Assembly: GCA_000277445.1 (NCBI GenBank)
Contig: AJWJ01000075.1
Span: forward strand, 1-63,287
Source: Polysphondylium violaceum
Taxonomy: Eukaryota > Evosea > Eumycetozoa > Dictyosteliales > Dictyosteliaceae
Direction: 5' to 3'
Length of the DNA: 63,287 nucleotides
In this document: positions 1-8,474 of the stretch, piece after piece
Numbering within the stretch: position 1 is the first letter of the stretch
Layout of the letters: every line of letters begins with the position of its first letter
Notes under the pieces: model-generated
Database searches by the model: none
The model's input: the letters and a program-made list of their open reading frames with translations, nothing else
What the model was told of the DNA's origin: nothing
Made by a program: the position numbers and the translations under genes

Positions 1-103
1 AAAGATTCGTTGTTTTTTTTTTTTTTTTTTTTTAAAATTTTTCATTCAGACGATCATTTATCAGATAGTGTTTCTTTTGGTGGTAGATATATAGATAGGG
101 AGA

Positions 104-716
104 ATGAACAATATATTTAGAAAGAGTTTGTTGGCATTTCAAAGCAATGCTATCACTACTAGATCAGCAGGCACAGGTTTAAAGGAGCTCTTTGAACATA
201 AATACGCTAGAGGTACCTATCCATTGGCTGGTCGTGCATGGACTGCATCTGATCTTCGTGGAAAGTCATTTGAAGATATACACAAACTTTGGTTTGTTTT
301 ATTAAAAGAGAGAAACAAGTTGTATTCTGAAAAAGAAACCACTAAAAATAATACTCTTGCCAATCCATTACGTTTACCAAAAGTATATATATATATCTAC
401 ACACATACATACATCTTTTACCACAGAGTATAGGAGTTACTAACGCATAATATCATCATAGGTTAAACAATCAATGACAGCAATTAAAGTTGTTTTAGGT
501 GAAAGAGATAGATTAAGAAAGAATTTATATTTATTAACAAAAGTCAAGCCAGAAAAAAGACAAGAGATTCAAAAGACAGTTGATCAATTGACAAAATTAG
601 TAGGAGCTGTTTCATTGACTCCTGGATTAAAAGATCTTGAACAATTACAATCTACTCTTAAAGTTGATGTTAGATTAGAAGAAGCTATCGATAAAGCAAT
701 TCAAAGTTCAAATTAA
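104..716 (+). CDS. mrpl47: Mitochondrial ribosomal protein uL29m (MRPL47-like)
   Basis: Component of the large subunit of the mitochondrial ribosome. Two exons, join(104..382,462..716), give 177 residues. The intron starts GTATAT, ends CATAG, and carries a perfect TACTAAC branch-site motif at 438-444. The segment GRAWTASDLRGKSFEDIHKL followed by WFVLLKERNKL is the hallmark of the MRPL47/uL29m family, which is longer than bacterial L29. The N-terminus is basic and Ser/Thr-rich, as expected of a mitochondrial presequence. The C-terminal half is charged and helical. The reading frame continues cleanly through the join (LPK then VKQSM). The start is the first ATG, with a poly-T tract upstream. 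Family assignment is confident; mitochondrial import is inferred from the family and presequence-like N-terminus. Confidence 0.92.
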
Positions 717-950
717 AAAATAAAAAGCAACCTCTATATATACATAATACAATACAAAGCAACATACACAACACAACAGAGTAAGAGTTCTAATTTGATA
801 TTAAGGGGGAGTGGAGAATACCTATGGGTGATCATGATCATCATCACCATAATCGTAATTTATTAGTGTTTAAATAGTTCATGTTGGATGAATTAATATA
901 ATTACACCACACATTTAGTATTTAAAATTATTTTATCGAAACAATCGATT

Positions 951-1196
951 TTAGAGATAAGTAACAAGGACTAGTGTTAAGAAAAATAGGAATAGGCAAA
1001 TGGACAAGCCAATTATTTCTTTAAAGTATTTCTAATTATGATGTGTTTTTTAAATTAATGAATTGATTCCAATCGTTGTCTTATAGTTTTTTAATTAACT
1101 TACCCAAGTTCTATGTGTCTCTATGGGAGGCAGAGGAGTGATTTCAATAACGGTGGCACCATCTTTTATATCTGTAGGTTTTTCTGCTGGAATCAT
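951..1196 (-). CDS. 57-residue single-pass membrane protein, two exons, unknown function
   Basis: Complement(join(951..1031,1104..1196)). Exon 1 codes 31 hydrophilic residues beginning MIPAEKPTDIKDG and ending THRTW. The donor is a consensus GTAAGT and the 72-nt intron ends AATTAG. Exon 2 adds KYFKEIIG and a strongly hydrophobic stretch rich in Leu, Phe, Ile and Val that reaches the stop, so the product resembles a C-tail-anchored protein. Phase is preserved exactly (TGG then AAA). Neither exon is long enough for ordinary ORF filters. I do not recognise the family; small subunits of respiratory or ER complexes have this shape, but nothing in the sequence settles that. It lies 384 bp downstream of the atg14-like gene on the same strand. 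Confidence 0.6.
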
Positions 1197-1580
1197 CGAA
1201 TATACACTGTTGTAATACTATTTTTTTTTTTTGTTTTTTTTTTCCAGTATAATTAATATAGAGGAAAATAAATAAAACTTTTATTTAAAAAAAGATTATT
1301 GGCATATGATACCAAGCAAGTTTACTATAAACAGTAAATCCTAGATATACACCATTTCGCTTGTGTGCAAACAAACCATTTTATACAATAAAAGAAAAAG
1401 AAAAAGAAAAAAAAAAAAAAGAAAAAAAGAAAAAGGAAATCTCTAGTTTTTCACACTCCCCCGCTTGATCATCTTTAAAAACAAATTTGCACTATTTAGG
1501 TATGTTGGGAATAGTGAAATATAAACAACAAGTATATTTCCACGCCAACCAACCAACCACCATCCATCCATATCAACACA
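1197..1580. other. Intergenic, no gene seen
   Basis: Space between two genes on the minus strand. It holds poly-A/poly-T tracts and an AAAGAAAAAGAAAAAG-type purine run near 1388-1435. No open frame with splice sites was found. It probably contains the 3' UTR of the atg14-like gene and the promoter of the 57-residue protein gene. Confidence 0.5.
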
Positions 1581-2869
1581 TTAATTTACAAAGTTTTCGT
1601 ATGCTTCATCACTGTCTTCTATGGATGCTACCACTTCCCATTCATCTTCCTTTGTATCATCATATATGTCAGTTGACATTGATGATGATATTTCTGATAT
1701 TTTTTGAACCCTATATAATATAAAGATATTTAATTAGATAAATGATATGATATAAAATATTTAATAAAGCACTCGTTTAAAAATATATAAATGTGTGATG
1801 ATGATAATTACTTTCCAAGATTAGGAGATTTAAATAGCTCATAAAGATTTTTAATAAAGTATGTGCTCATTTCCTTTGGTGTACTGAGTCCATGATAAAG
1901 TCGAAGAAATATTATATTCTCTCCCAATAAAAACAATGCTTTTTGAAAATCCCTAGATTTTGTTTTATGCTGATAAAATAGGGGATACTCTTTGATTTTT
2001 TCGTCATTTTGTATCAGTGATTTAGATCCTTTATAAATCATTTGATAAGGTAGCGTTATACCCAATACCCCTGTTACTAAATTTAATATCTTTACTAAAT
2101 AACCTAAACTTGTAAAAACTATATCCTTTGGAAACTCTGTGATATTTATTATTAATAATCATACACATTTGAAATTATAAATTGCAATACTAAAGGAATG
2201 GTAGTAATACATACTTAATAAAGTTTTATCGTTTATAACTATATTTACAATAATAAAATGATCAGGATTTGATTGTGAAATTTGTATTTTCATAGTGTTG
2301 TTGACAATTTTCTCTATTCTTTGCTTTTTTAAACTTTCCAATGTCATATTTTTTTCATTTACTATAATGAGAGAGAGAGAGAGTTAATAAATAAAACTGT
2401 GTGATTGAGATAGATAAAAATATTTACCCAATTGTTTTTTTGATTGAATATCACTTTCTATACTAAGAAAATCAGTGTTACTATTTACATTCTCAAAAGA
2501 AACTTTACTCTTTTTAAGATTTGATCTTCTTGAACTTAGATATTTCTTTTTGGCATCTATAAATTTATTATCTTTGTCAATGTCTCCCTTTAGAGAATTG
2601 ATTTTTTCCCGCAATTTTTCCAATTGTAATCTTTTACTTTTTAGATAGGTTATTTTACCCTCTATTTGGTTTTGTTTCTCTAGTGTTGGTATTATTTCTT
2701 GTATTTGTTTTTTTGCAACTACATTTAATTTCCTCTTTTCAAATATCTCTTGCAACAATTCATTCACCCGAGATTGATCTGAATGCATTCTATGTAAACA
2801 AGATTCACAGTAGGTCTCTTGAAAATTAATCTTTGAACTACATGTACAACAATTGAAAAAGAAATTCAT
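1581..2869 (-). CDS. atg14: ATG14-like autophagy protein (PI3-kinase complex I subunit)
   Basis: Complement(join(1581..1710,1812..2136,2215..2361,2428..2869)), 347 residues. The N-terminus has paired cysteines (CCTC, then YCESC) like the cysteine repeats of ATG14. A long coiled coil rich in Lys, Glu and Leu follows (about residues 35-135). The C-terminal half holds LGYLVKILNLV, GITLPYQM and ALFLLGENI, which match the ATG14/UVRAG/Vps38 homology region. The last exon is acidic with DEWEVV. In known systems ATG14 brings VPS34/VPS15/Beclin to sites of autophagosome formation at the ER. All four joins keep phase with GTAAAT/GTATGT/GTAATT donors. UVRAG is the main alternative, but there is no C2 domain upstream of the coiled coil and the N-terminal cysteines favour ATG14. 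Confidence 0.75.
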
Positions 2870-3173
2870 TTTTTAATGTTATATATAGGATGGTGTTGTA
2901 GTGTATGTATAGTATATCTGTATGTGTTTTCGTTCGTTATCGCGTTTATATATATATTGTGTTTGTTTGTAAATAAATAAATATATATCAATGATTATAT
3001 CAAAGATGTTGATTATTTTATCATGATCATGTGAATGTATGTGTATGTTTATGTCTATATATGTATATGTGTGAAGAAATAATAAATAAATAAAAAATCA
3101 TCTTTTTTTTTTTTTTATATTTTTTTTATTTAAATTAAATTATTTTCTGATAATGACTCAAATGACATTATTA
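2870..3173. other. Intergenic, no gene seen
   Basis: Short A+T-rich spacer with TGTATGTGTATG-like alternation. It separates the 5' end of the atg14-like gene from the 3' end of odr4, both on the minus strand. Confidence 0.5.
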
Positions 3174-4783
3174 TTATTTTTTGGTGATGAAAATGGCAAC
3201 TAAAAGTATAATAATTGATAAAAGTCCAATAACAAGTGCTGTGCTGTTGCTTTTTGAGGGAGATGTAGTGGTTGTAGATTTACTTGATAAAGATGAGGGT
3301 GTGGTGCTGGATTTATTATTGTTATTGTTATTGTTATTTTTATTATTATTACTATTACTATTTGTTGTTGCTGTTTTGGTTGTTGACTTTTTAGTCTGAA
3401 CAGATTCACTTTCTATGGATATTATATTTGAACTATTTTCATTGATAGTTTCCTTATCGTATTGTAACAGGTCATGTAATCTCTGTGAACAATCTGATAT
3501 GGATTCATCTTGAAACAAGTAATCGCATATCGAGATTGTTGATGTTTTACTGCTACTACTATTATTGGACCAATATGAAATATTTACTTTTCTAGGTAAT
3601 CTAGTGGATGACGATTCGAGTAATGAATTTACAGAGAATTCTTTGTTTTCCTGATCTTCCAAAAGCAATTCAAAACGTGTTGCAATACTCTTGACCAAAT
3701 CTTTTCTTAGACCACTGACAACATTTGAAAAAGATTCTTTTTCATGTGCATAGGTGAGACATTCAACCACACCGTCGTTGAAAATCAAGTAGTTGCTTGT
3801 TTCATTCAATGGTGTGGGTGGTGCTGATGTATTGAAATATTGGACGAGTATATCGATGATATTTGATTCTTTTTGTTGTTGGTGTTGTTGTTTAACTATA
3901 CTTGATACACTACTTGATAGATCCAATGATTTGTCATCTATGATAAACATCGACTCTTCAAACAAGGGTTTAAAACTGTTGTCTAGATCCTTGTGTATAG
4001 AGTCCAAGTCCTTGATGGCTATCTTTAGTGATAGATCCTTTAAAACAAGCTTCATTCTAAAACATCCATACTCTTGAATAACATTGGTTTCTTTATATTC
4101 ACATTTACTGAATTTATACTATAGATTTAGCTGTTACTATGTGATGGTGATCGATATACACCGATATATCTATACTATACTATAGTTACCATTGTAGAGG
4201 GTGAAGTCGATTTAATATTGAGGGACTTGGTTTCACCAATAAAGGAGAGGAGGGCAAAATTTGTAGACTTTGATGCTGTCAAACAAAGGAGCTCATTGAT
4301 GGATTTAAGGATTTTCGACAGATTGCTTTCGTCTTGATCCAGAGTGGCGTTGCTCTTTGACACAAGATATAAGCCGACAATAGTCATATTACCACACAAC
4401 ATTCGCGATACCTGTCTAGCATGCTCAGACACCCAATCTTTGTCCAACGACTTTGTGCCACTTATGCCTTCGCCTACCTGATCAGGATTCTCCAGAGTCG
4501 GAATAACACCAACTATATTGATAACATCTGATGAAGTTGTTATTGCAGGATAATGACCTATCAATAGCCCAATCTCAAACAATGTGTTTTTAGAATCACA
4601 TTTACCCAATCTACTCTCCAACTCTTTTTTAACAGACGAGTCAACTACAATCATTCTTATCTCTTTATTTGTGTGAACCTGCAAAAAAATGAAAAACAAA
4701 CAAATAAATTGAAAAAATTGAAAAAACTGAAAAAATACTCCAAACAATAGATTGTGATATAACCAACAAATAATCGATTTCAT
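3174..4783 (-). CDS. odr4: ODR-4 homologue, C-terminally anchored membrane protein
   Basis: Complement(join(3174..4118,4190..4678,4739..4783)), 492 residues. The marker segments are a FEIGLLIGHYP motif near the N-terminus and DWVSEHARQVSRML around residue 115, which is diagnostic of ODR-4. A low-complexity Ser/Thr/Asn/Lys linker follows, then one C-terminal transmembrane helix ending in FITKK. ODR-4 in animals sits in the ER membrane, helps deliver certain GPCRs, and is known as a partner of the UFM1 protease UFSP2. The first exon is short (15 codons) and rests on a plausible 60-nt intron with a poly-T tract and TTGCAG acceptor; without that splice the frame would read through a Phe-rich stretch. 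Two overlapping uORFs and a hairpin lie immediately upstream. Confidence 0.85.
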
Positions 4784-4832
4784 GTTTGAATTTTTTCAAT
4801 TCTTTTCATTGTGAAAATGAATAAAAGTTCAT
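4780..4832 (-). promoter_or_regulatory. Two chained uORFs linked by ATGA overlaps to odr4
   Basis: On the minus strand a 9-codon ORF (4832-4806) ends in TGA overlapping the ATG of a second 10-codon ORF (4809-4780). That ORF's TGA overlaps the ATG chosen for odr4 (4783). Both junctions read ATGA. Such overlaps are compatible with termination-reinitiation control of translation. This holds only if the odr4 transcript starts upstream of 4832 and the chosen odr4 start is right. Confidence 0.45.
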
Positions 4833-4853
4833 TTTCACAATGAAAAGAATTGA
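4796..4853. repeat. Perfect 26-bp inverted repeat with 6-nt loop
   Basis: Left arm 4796-4821, loop TAAAAG 4822-4827, right arm 4828-4853. The arms are exact reverse complements, beginning TCAATTCTTTTC and ending GAAAAGAATTGA. It lies just before the start codon of odr4 on the minus strand and downstream of the first microprotein gene. Transcribed in either direction it would form a very stable hairpin. Confidence 0.9.
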
Positions 4854-4961
4854 TTCTCATTTTCTGTTTTAATAAAAAATATTTTTACACTTTTGATAAA
4901 AATAGAAAGTTTATTTGTTGTGTTATCTATTTTAATAGTTTAATTTCCATGTTTGTTGAAT

Positions 4962-5129
4962 TTATTTTCCAAAAGTGACTATTGGAAGTTAAATGAAATG
5001 TTTGGGGGTTAGAAATATATCTAACGCAAATTCAAGATATATCTTACATTGCTTGGGAGTAAAGCCTTTAGAAGCAGTGATCAATTTTTGTGGTCCTTGT
5101 GGAGAACTTCTGGGAGGATGAGAATTCAT
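4962..5129 (-). CDS. 32-residue microprotein A, with 17-nt terminal exon
   Basis: Complement(join(4962..4978,5048..5129)). Exon 1 codes 27 residues starting MNSHPPRSSPQGPQKLI and ending TPKQ. A GTAAGA donor in phase 1 and a 69-nt intron ending AATAG lead into a 17-nt last exon that finishes in FTFGK. The product is basic, Pro/Gln-rich and has no membrane segment. Its neighbour 284 bp upstream codes a related peptide with the same gene structure, which is the main reason to believe both. I do not recognise the family. Confidence 0.6.
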
Positions 5130-5412
5130 GTTTATTTGATGTTATAATATGTAATGTTACTAAGAGAAAAGAATAAAAAATACTGATTCCAATGTTATTA
5201 AAAAAACATGAGAATTCTTTTTTTTTTTTTTTTCAAACAAAGCCCAGATATTTTGATACAAAAAAATCTAAAAAATAGAAATAAAGAAGACAGTCTTTGC
5301 ACGTATTATTATTATGCATACCTAATTTTTTAACAATACAAAGGTAGAGTTTATTAAGGGTGATGTCTCTTTATTTAATCAACAATGAGACATAGATAAA
5401 ATAAAAATGAAA

Positions 5413-5593
5413 TTATCTTCCAAATGGATCTAAAATGAAATAAAGAGTAAATTACTAACTAGAGTCCACAAAAAATATATGTTATAAACAACTTACATTG
5501 TTTACCACCTGCCATATCGGGTGGTCTAACAATTGGACGAGTATCAATTATTTTTTGAATACCTTGAGGGGCTTTTGGTGGTCTTGGTAACAT
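5413..5593 (-). CDS. 37-residue microprotein B, paralogue of A, with 17-nt terminal exon
   Basis: Complement(join(5413..5429,5497..5593)). Exon 1 codes 32 residues beginning MLPRPPKAPQGIQKII and ending AGGKQ. A GTAAGT donor in phase 1, a 67-nt intron ending TTTTAG and a 17-nt exon add YPFGR. Compared with microprotein A, the shared features are PP[RK]..PQG.QK[LI]I near the start, KQ before the intron, the phase-1 intron, the 17-nt last exon and an FG[KR] end. Basic and soluble-looking; function unknown. The shared architecture suggests tandem duplication of a real gene. Confidence 0.65.
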
Positions 5594-6295
5594 TGTGATA
5601 GTTATTATTGCAGTTTAATAGGAGTATGATGAAAAATAAAAAAAAGAAAACCAAAAAAAGAAAACAAAAAAAGTACCCTCGCAGGATTGGAGATGTTTTT
5701 AATAGATTTTTATAAAAATCTTTTGAAAGTGATCGAAATCAAAACCCAAATTCAATGAATGAAATAAAATATTGATTTGATACTATAAATAATACGAGAA
5801 AAAGGGTACATCCATATACAAACACAGATACATTTTTAGTTATTGAGGAAATTTAAACATTTTATTAAAGATTAGAGACTATGCCTTTGAATTAGATTTG
5901 TGATTTGGTAGGTTAGAGGTCACCAAAAATTAATTTATAAGTAGGTCAGGTTAAGTATATTCATTTCAAATCAGTTGATTGAAATAAATTTGGTGACCTC
6001 TAGCCTACCATCTCTACAAACAACTTTTTAAAACTGTAAATAAAATATATTTGGCAACTCCTTTGTATTTTTTATTTACTAAATGAAGGGACTTTACTTA
6101 TAAATTCTATTATAGAATTCCAGGAGGTATTAATCTTATCTGAATCTTTGACACAATTGGTCGATATCGTCAATACTTGCAGAATTAATTAGATCAATAT
6201 TAAAAAAAACAAAAAAAAAAAAAAAAAAAGAAAAGCAAAAAAAAAAAACTTTCGTTCGTTTAAGTAAATTAAATTTTTGGATACTAATAGGAATC
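5594..6295. other. Intergenic with imperfect hairpin, no clear gene
   Basis: Divergent promoter interval between microprotein B (minus) and dph1 (plus). It contains a 22-nt imperfect inverted repeat (5906-5927 and 5989-6010) and long poly-A runs at about 6202-6248 before dph1. Around 6117-6196 both strands are open for about 20 codons, but no complete gene model could be built. Confidence 0.5.
5906..6010. repeat. Imperfect inverted repeat, 22-nt arms, 61-nt loop
   Basis: Left arm 5906-5927 (TGGTAGGTTAGAGGTCACC and on) pairs with right arm 5989-6010 (ending CTCTAGCCTACCA). There is one mismatch, which would be a G-U pair in RNA. The A+T-rich loop has further weak complementarity. It could be a structured RNA, a regulatory hairpin or the remains of a small inverted-repeat element. 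Confidence 0.65.
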
Positions 6296-7824
6296 ATGTC
6301 AAATGTAGAAGAAAATAATAATACAGTAGATAAAGTAGAGAATAACGATGATGATAGTAATACAACTACAGCAACTCCTACAAAAACTGCAACAGGATCA
6401 GTAACTTTAAAAAGAAGATTTGTTGGTAAAAAGAAAATAGCTGCCGCAGCTGCGTCTGGTGCAACTACAGAATCAACATCAAAGGATATAGTACCATCTG
6501 AAAGTATTTACTATCGCCCAATCATATGCATTCATGTTTTTGATTTCTTTATATTAATATACATTCATATCTGTATAAATAGAGAAAACAACAACAACAA
6601 ACGGTGTAAAAGTATTTGGAAGAGGACTAGCAATGGCAGCACAACAAGTGCCCGAAGATATACTAAATGATGTAGAGCTAAACAATGCCTTAAAGGTGTT
6701 GCCATCAAACTATAATTTTGAAATATTTAAAACCATACATAGATTAAGATTGAATCAAAGCAAAAGAGTAGCACTTCAGTTCCCCGAAGGTTTGTTGATG
6801 TACTCTTGTTTGATTTCAGATATATTGGAAAAGTTTGCAGGCGTAGAGACGATTATTATGGGCGATGTCACCTATGGTGCATGCTGTGTCGACGACTATA
6901 CAGCCAGATCTTTGGGCGCAGATTTCATGGTTCACTACGGTCACTCATGTTTGGTGCCCATCGATGTCAGCGAAATCAAGATGTTGTATGTGTTTGTTGA
7001 CATTCAGTTTGACTTGAAGCATTTTATCGACACATTGAAATTCAATTTCGCCGTCAACACTCGTATGGTGTTGGTGTCGACCATTCAATTCTCTGCATCG
7101 CTTCAATCTGCTCGTTCCACCCTATCCGAACACTTTAAATACGTCAGCATACCCCAAGAGAAACCTCTCTCTCATGGCGAGATATTGGGTTGCACATCAC
7201 CAAAAATCACCACACCGCAAGCAGATCAAGGCGATGAAGCCTCTGAAGAGATTATAGTTTATTTGGGTGATGGTAGATTCCATTTAGAATCGATCATGAT
7301 CTCCAATCCCCACATCAAAGCCTATCGTTATGACCCCTACGCCAAAGTATTCTCTATTGAGAAGTATGATTTTGACGAAATGTATCGCATGAGACAAGAA
7401 GCCATTGACCAAGCCAGAGATAAAAAGAAATATGGTATTATTTTAGGCACTCTCGGTAGACAAGGTAGTCCCAAAATTTTAGAAGTAAATATATATTTAT
7501 TTATAATCTTATTACATTTATACAAATACTAATATTATCTATTATTAGCATTTGGAAGAGTTATTAAAAATTAAAGGAAAAGATTATACAACAGTTTTAT
7601 TATCTGAAATTTTCCCTGCTAAATTGGAATTATTTTCAGACGTTGAGGTCTGGATTCAAATTGCTTGTCCTAGATTAAGTATTGATTGGGGATATGCATT
7701 TAAAACACCCTTACTTAATCCATACGAAGCTGAAGTTTGTTTAGGTGGCATCGAATGGCAATCAATTTATCCAATGGACTTTTATTCAAAAACTGGTGGT
7801 AAATGGACAAATTATTCAAAATAA
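6296..7824 (+). CDS. dph1: Diphthamide biosynthesis protein DPH1, radical-SAM-like subunit
   Basis: Join(6296..6503,6583..7484,7549..7824), 461 residues. DPH1 works with DPH2 to move the 3-amino-3-carboxypropyl group of SAM to a histidine of translation factor eEF2, the first step of diphthamide synthesis. Family signatures: [51 protein letters not shown] and [11 protein letters not shown]. The cysteines in GACC, LGC and IAC are the expected three ligands of the 4Fe-4S cluster. The N-terminal exon is a low-complexity Asn/Thr/Ala extension of about 70 residues before the conserved FGRGLA segment. Phases agree at both joins. The DPH2 alternative is excluded by the conserved third cysteine region and LGTLGRQG. 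Confidence 0.95.
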
Positions 7825-8474
7825 ATTATTTAATTTAAAAGAAAATAGAATAGTAGTGATAATAATATAATAATATAATAATATAGTAATATAATAATAA
7901 TAATAATAATAACTATTATAATAATGAATAGAAAAGAATTTATAAGGCGCAAAATAGTATTTTTTTATTTATTTTCTTTTTTCAAACTTTACAAAAAGGG
8001 GAGGAAAAAAATATGAACTTGACAATTGGGATCCAAAAGGTGGATTTTATATGTATTTATACAATTATTCAACATAGAGTTAAAAAAGAATTACTATTCT
8101 AATTTACATCAATCTATGTCTGTGTGTTTTAAATAAATAAATAAATGACTACACACACTTGAAGGATCCTTTTTAAATATATATATTACAATATATTTTG
8201 AATTACCATTAAACTTTTATATATATGAAAAGACAAATGGTTTGGTACTATTACTATGAAACATTACTACTACAATACTACTATATATACAATTGATTAT
8301 ATGATTACAAATGGTGGTGGTGGTTGGAATAGAATGAAATGAGATGAATACATTTTACAAAACAGAGAGAGATAATATGGATTAAATGTTGATTATATGA
8401 TACATTAATGCCATTTTGTTGTTGTTGTGGTGGTGGTGTTGTTGTAGTATATGAGTATCAATATTGATGTTGGT
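7825..8474. other. Convergent 3' region, no gene supported
   Basis: Space between the stops of dph1 (plus) and the zinc-finger gene (minus), mostly A+T-rich with ATA and TAA repeats and probably both 3' UTRs. A stop-terminated plus-strand open frame around 7940-8080 looks mildly protein-like at its end (DNWDPKGGFYMYLY) but has no start or splice context. Confidence 0.5.

Noticed and set aside
6117-6196. Possible last exon upstream of dph1 on either strand
   Set aside because: Both strands are open for about 20 codons but no partner exon, start or consistent splice set could be found.
7930-8080. Possible small gene in the dph1 3' region
   Set aside because: Two overlapping frames look weakly protein-like; neither has a convincing start, and the position fits a shared 3' UTR.
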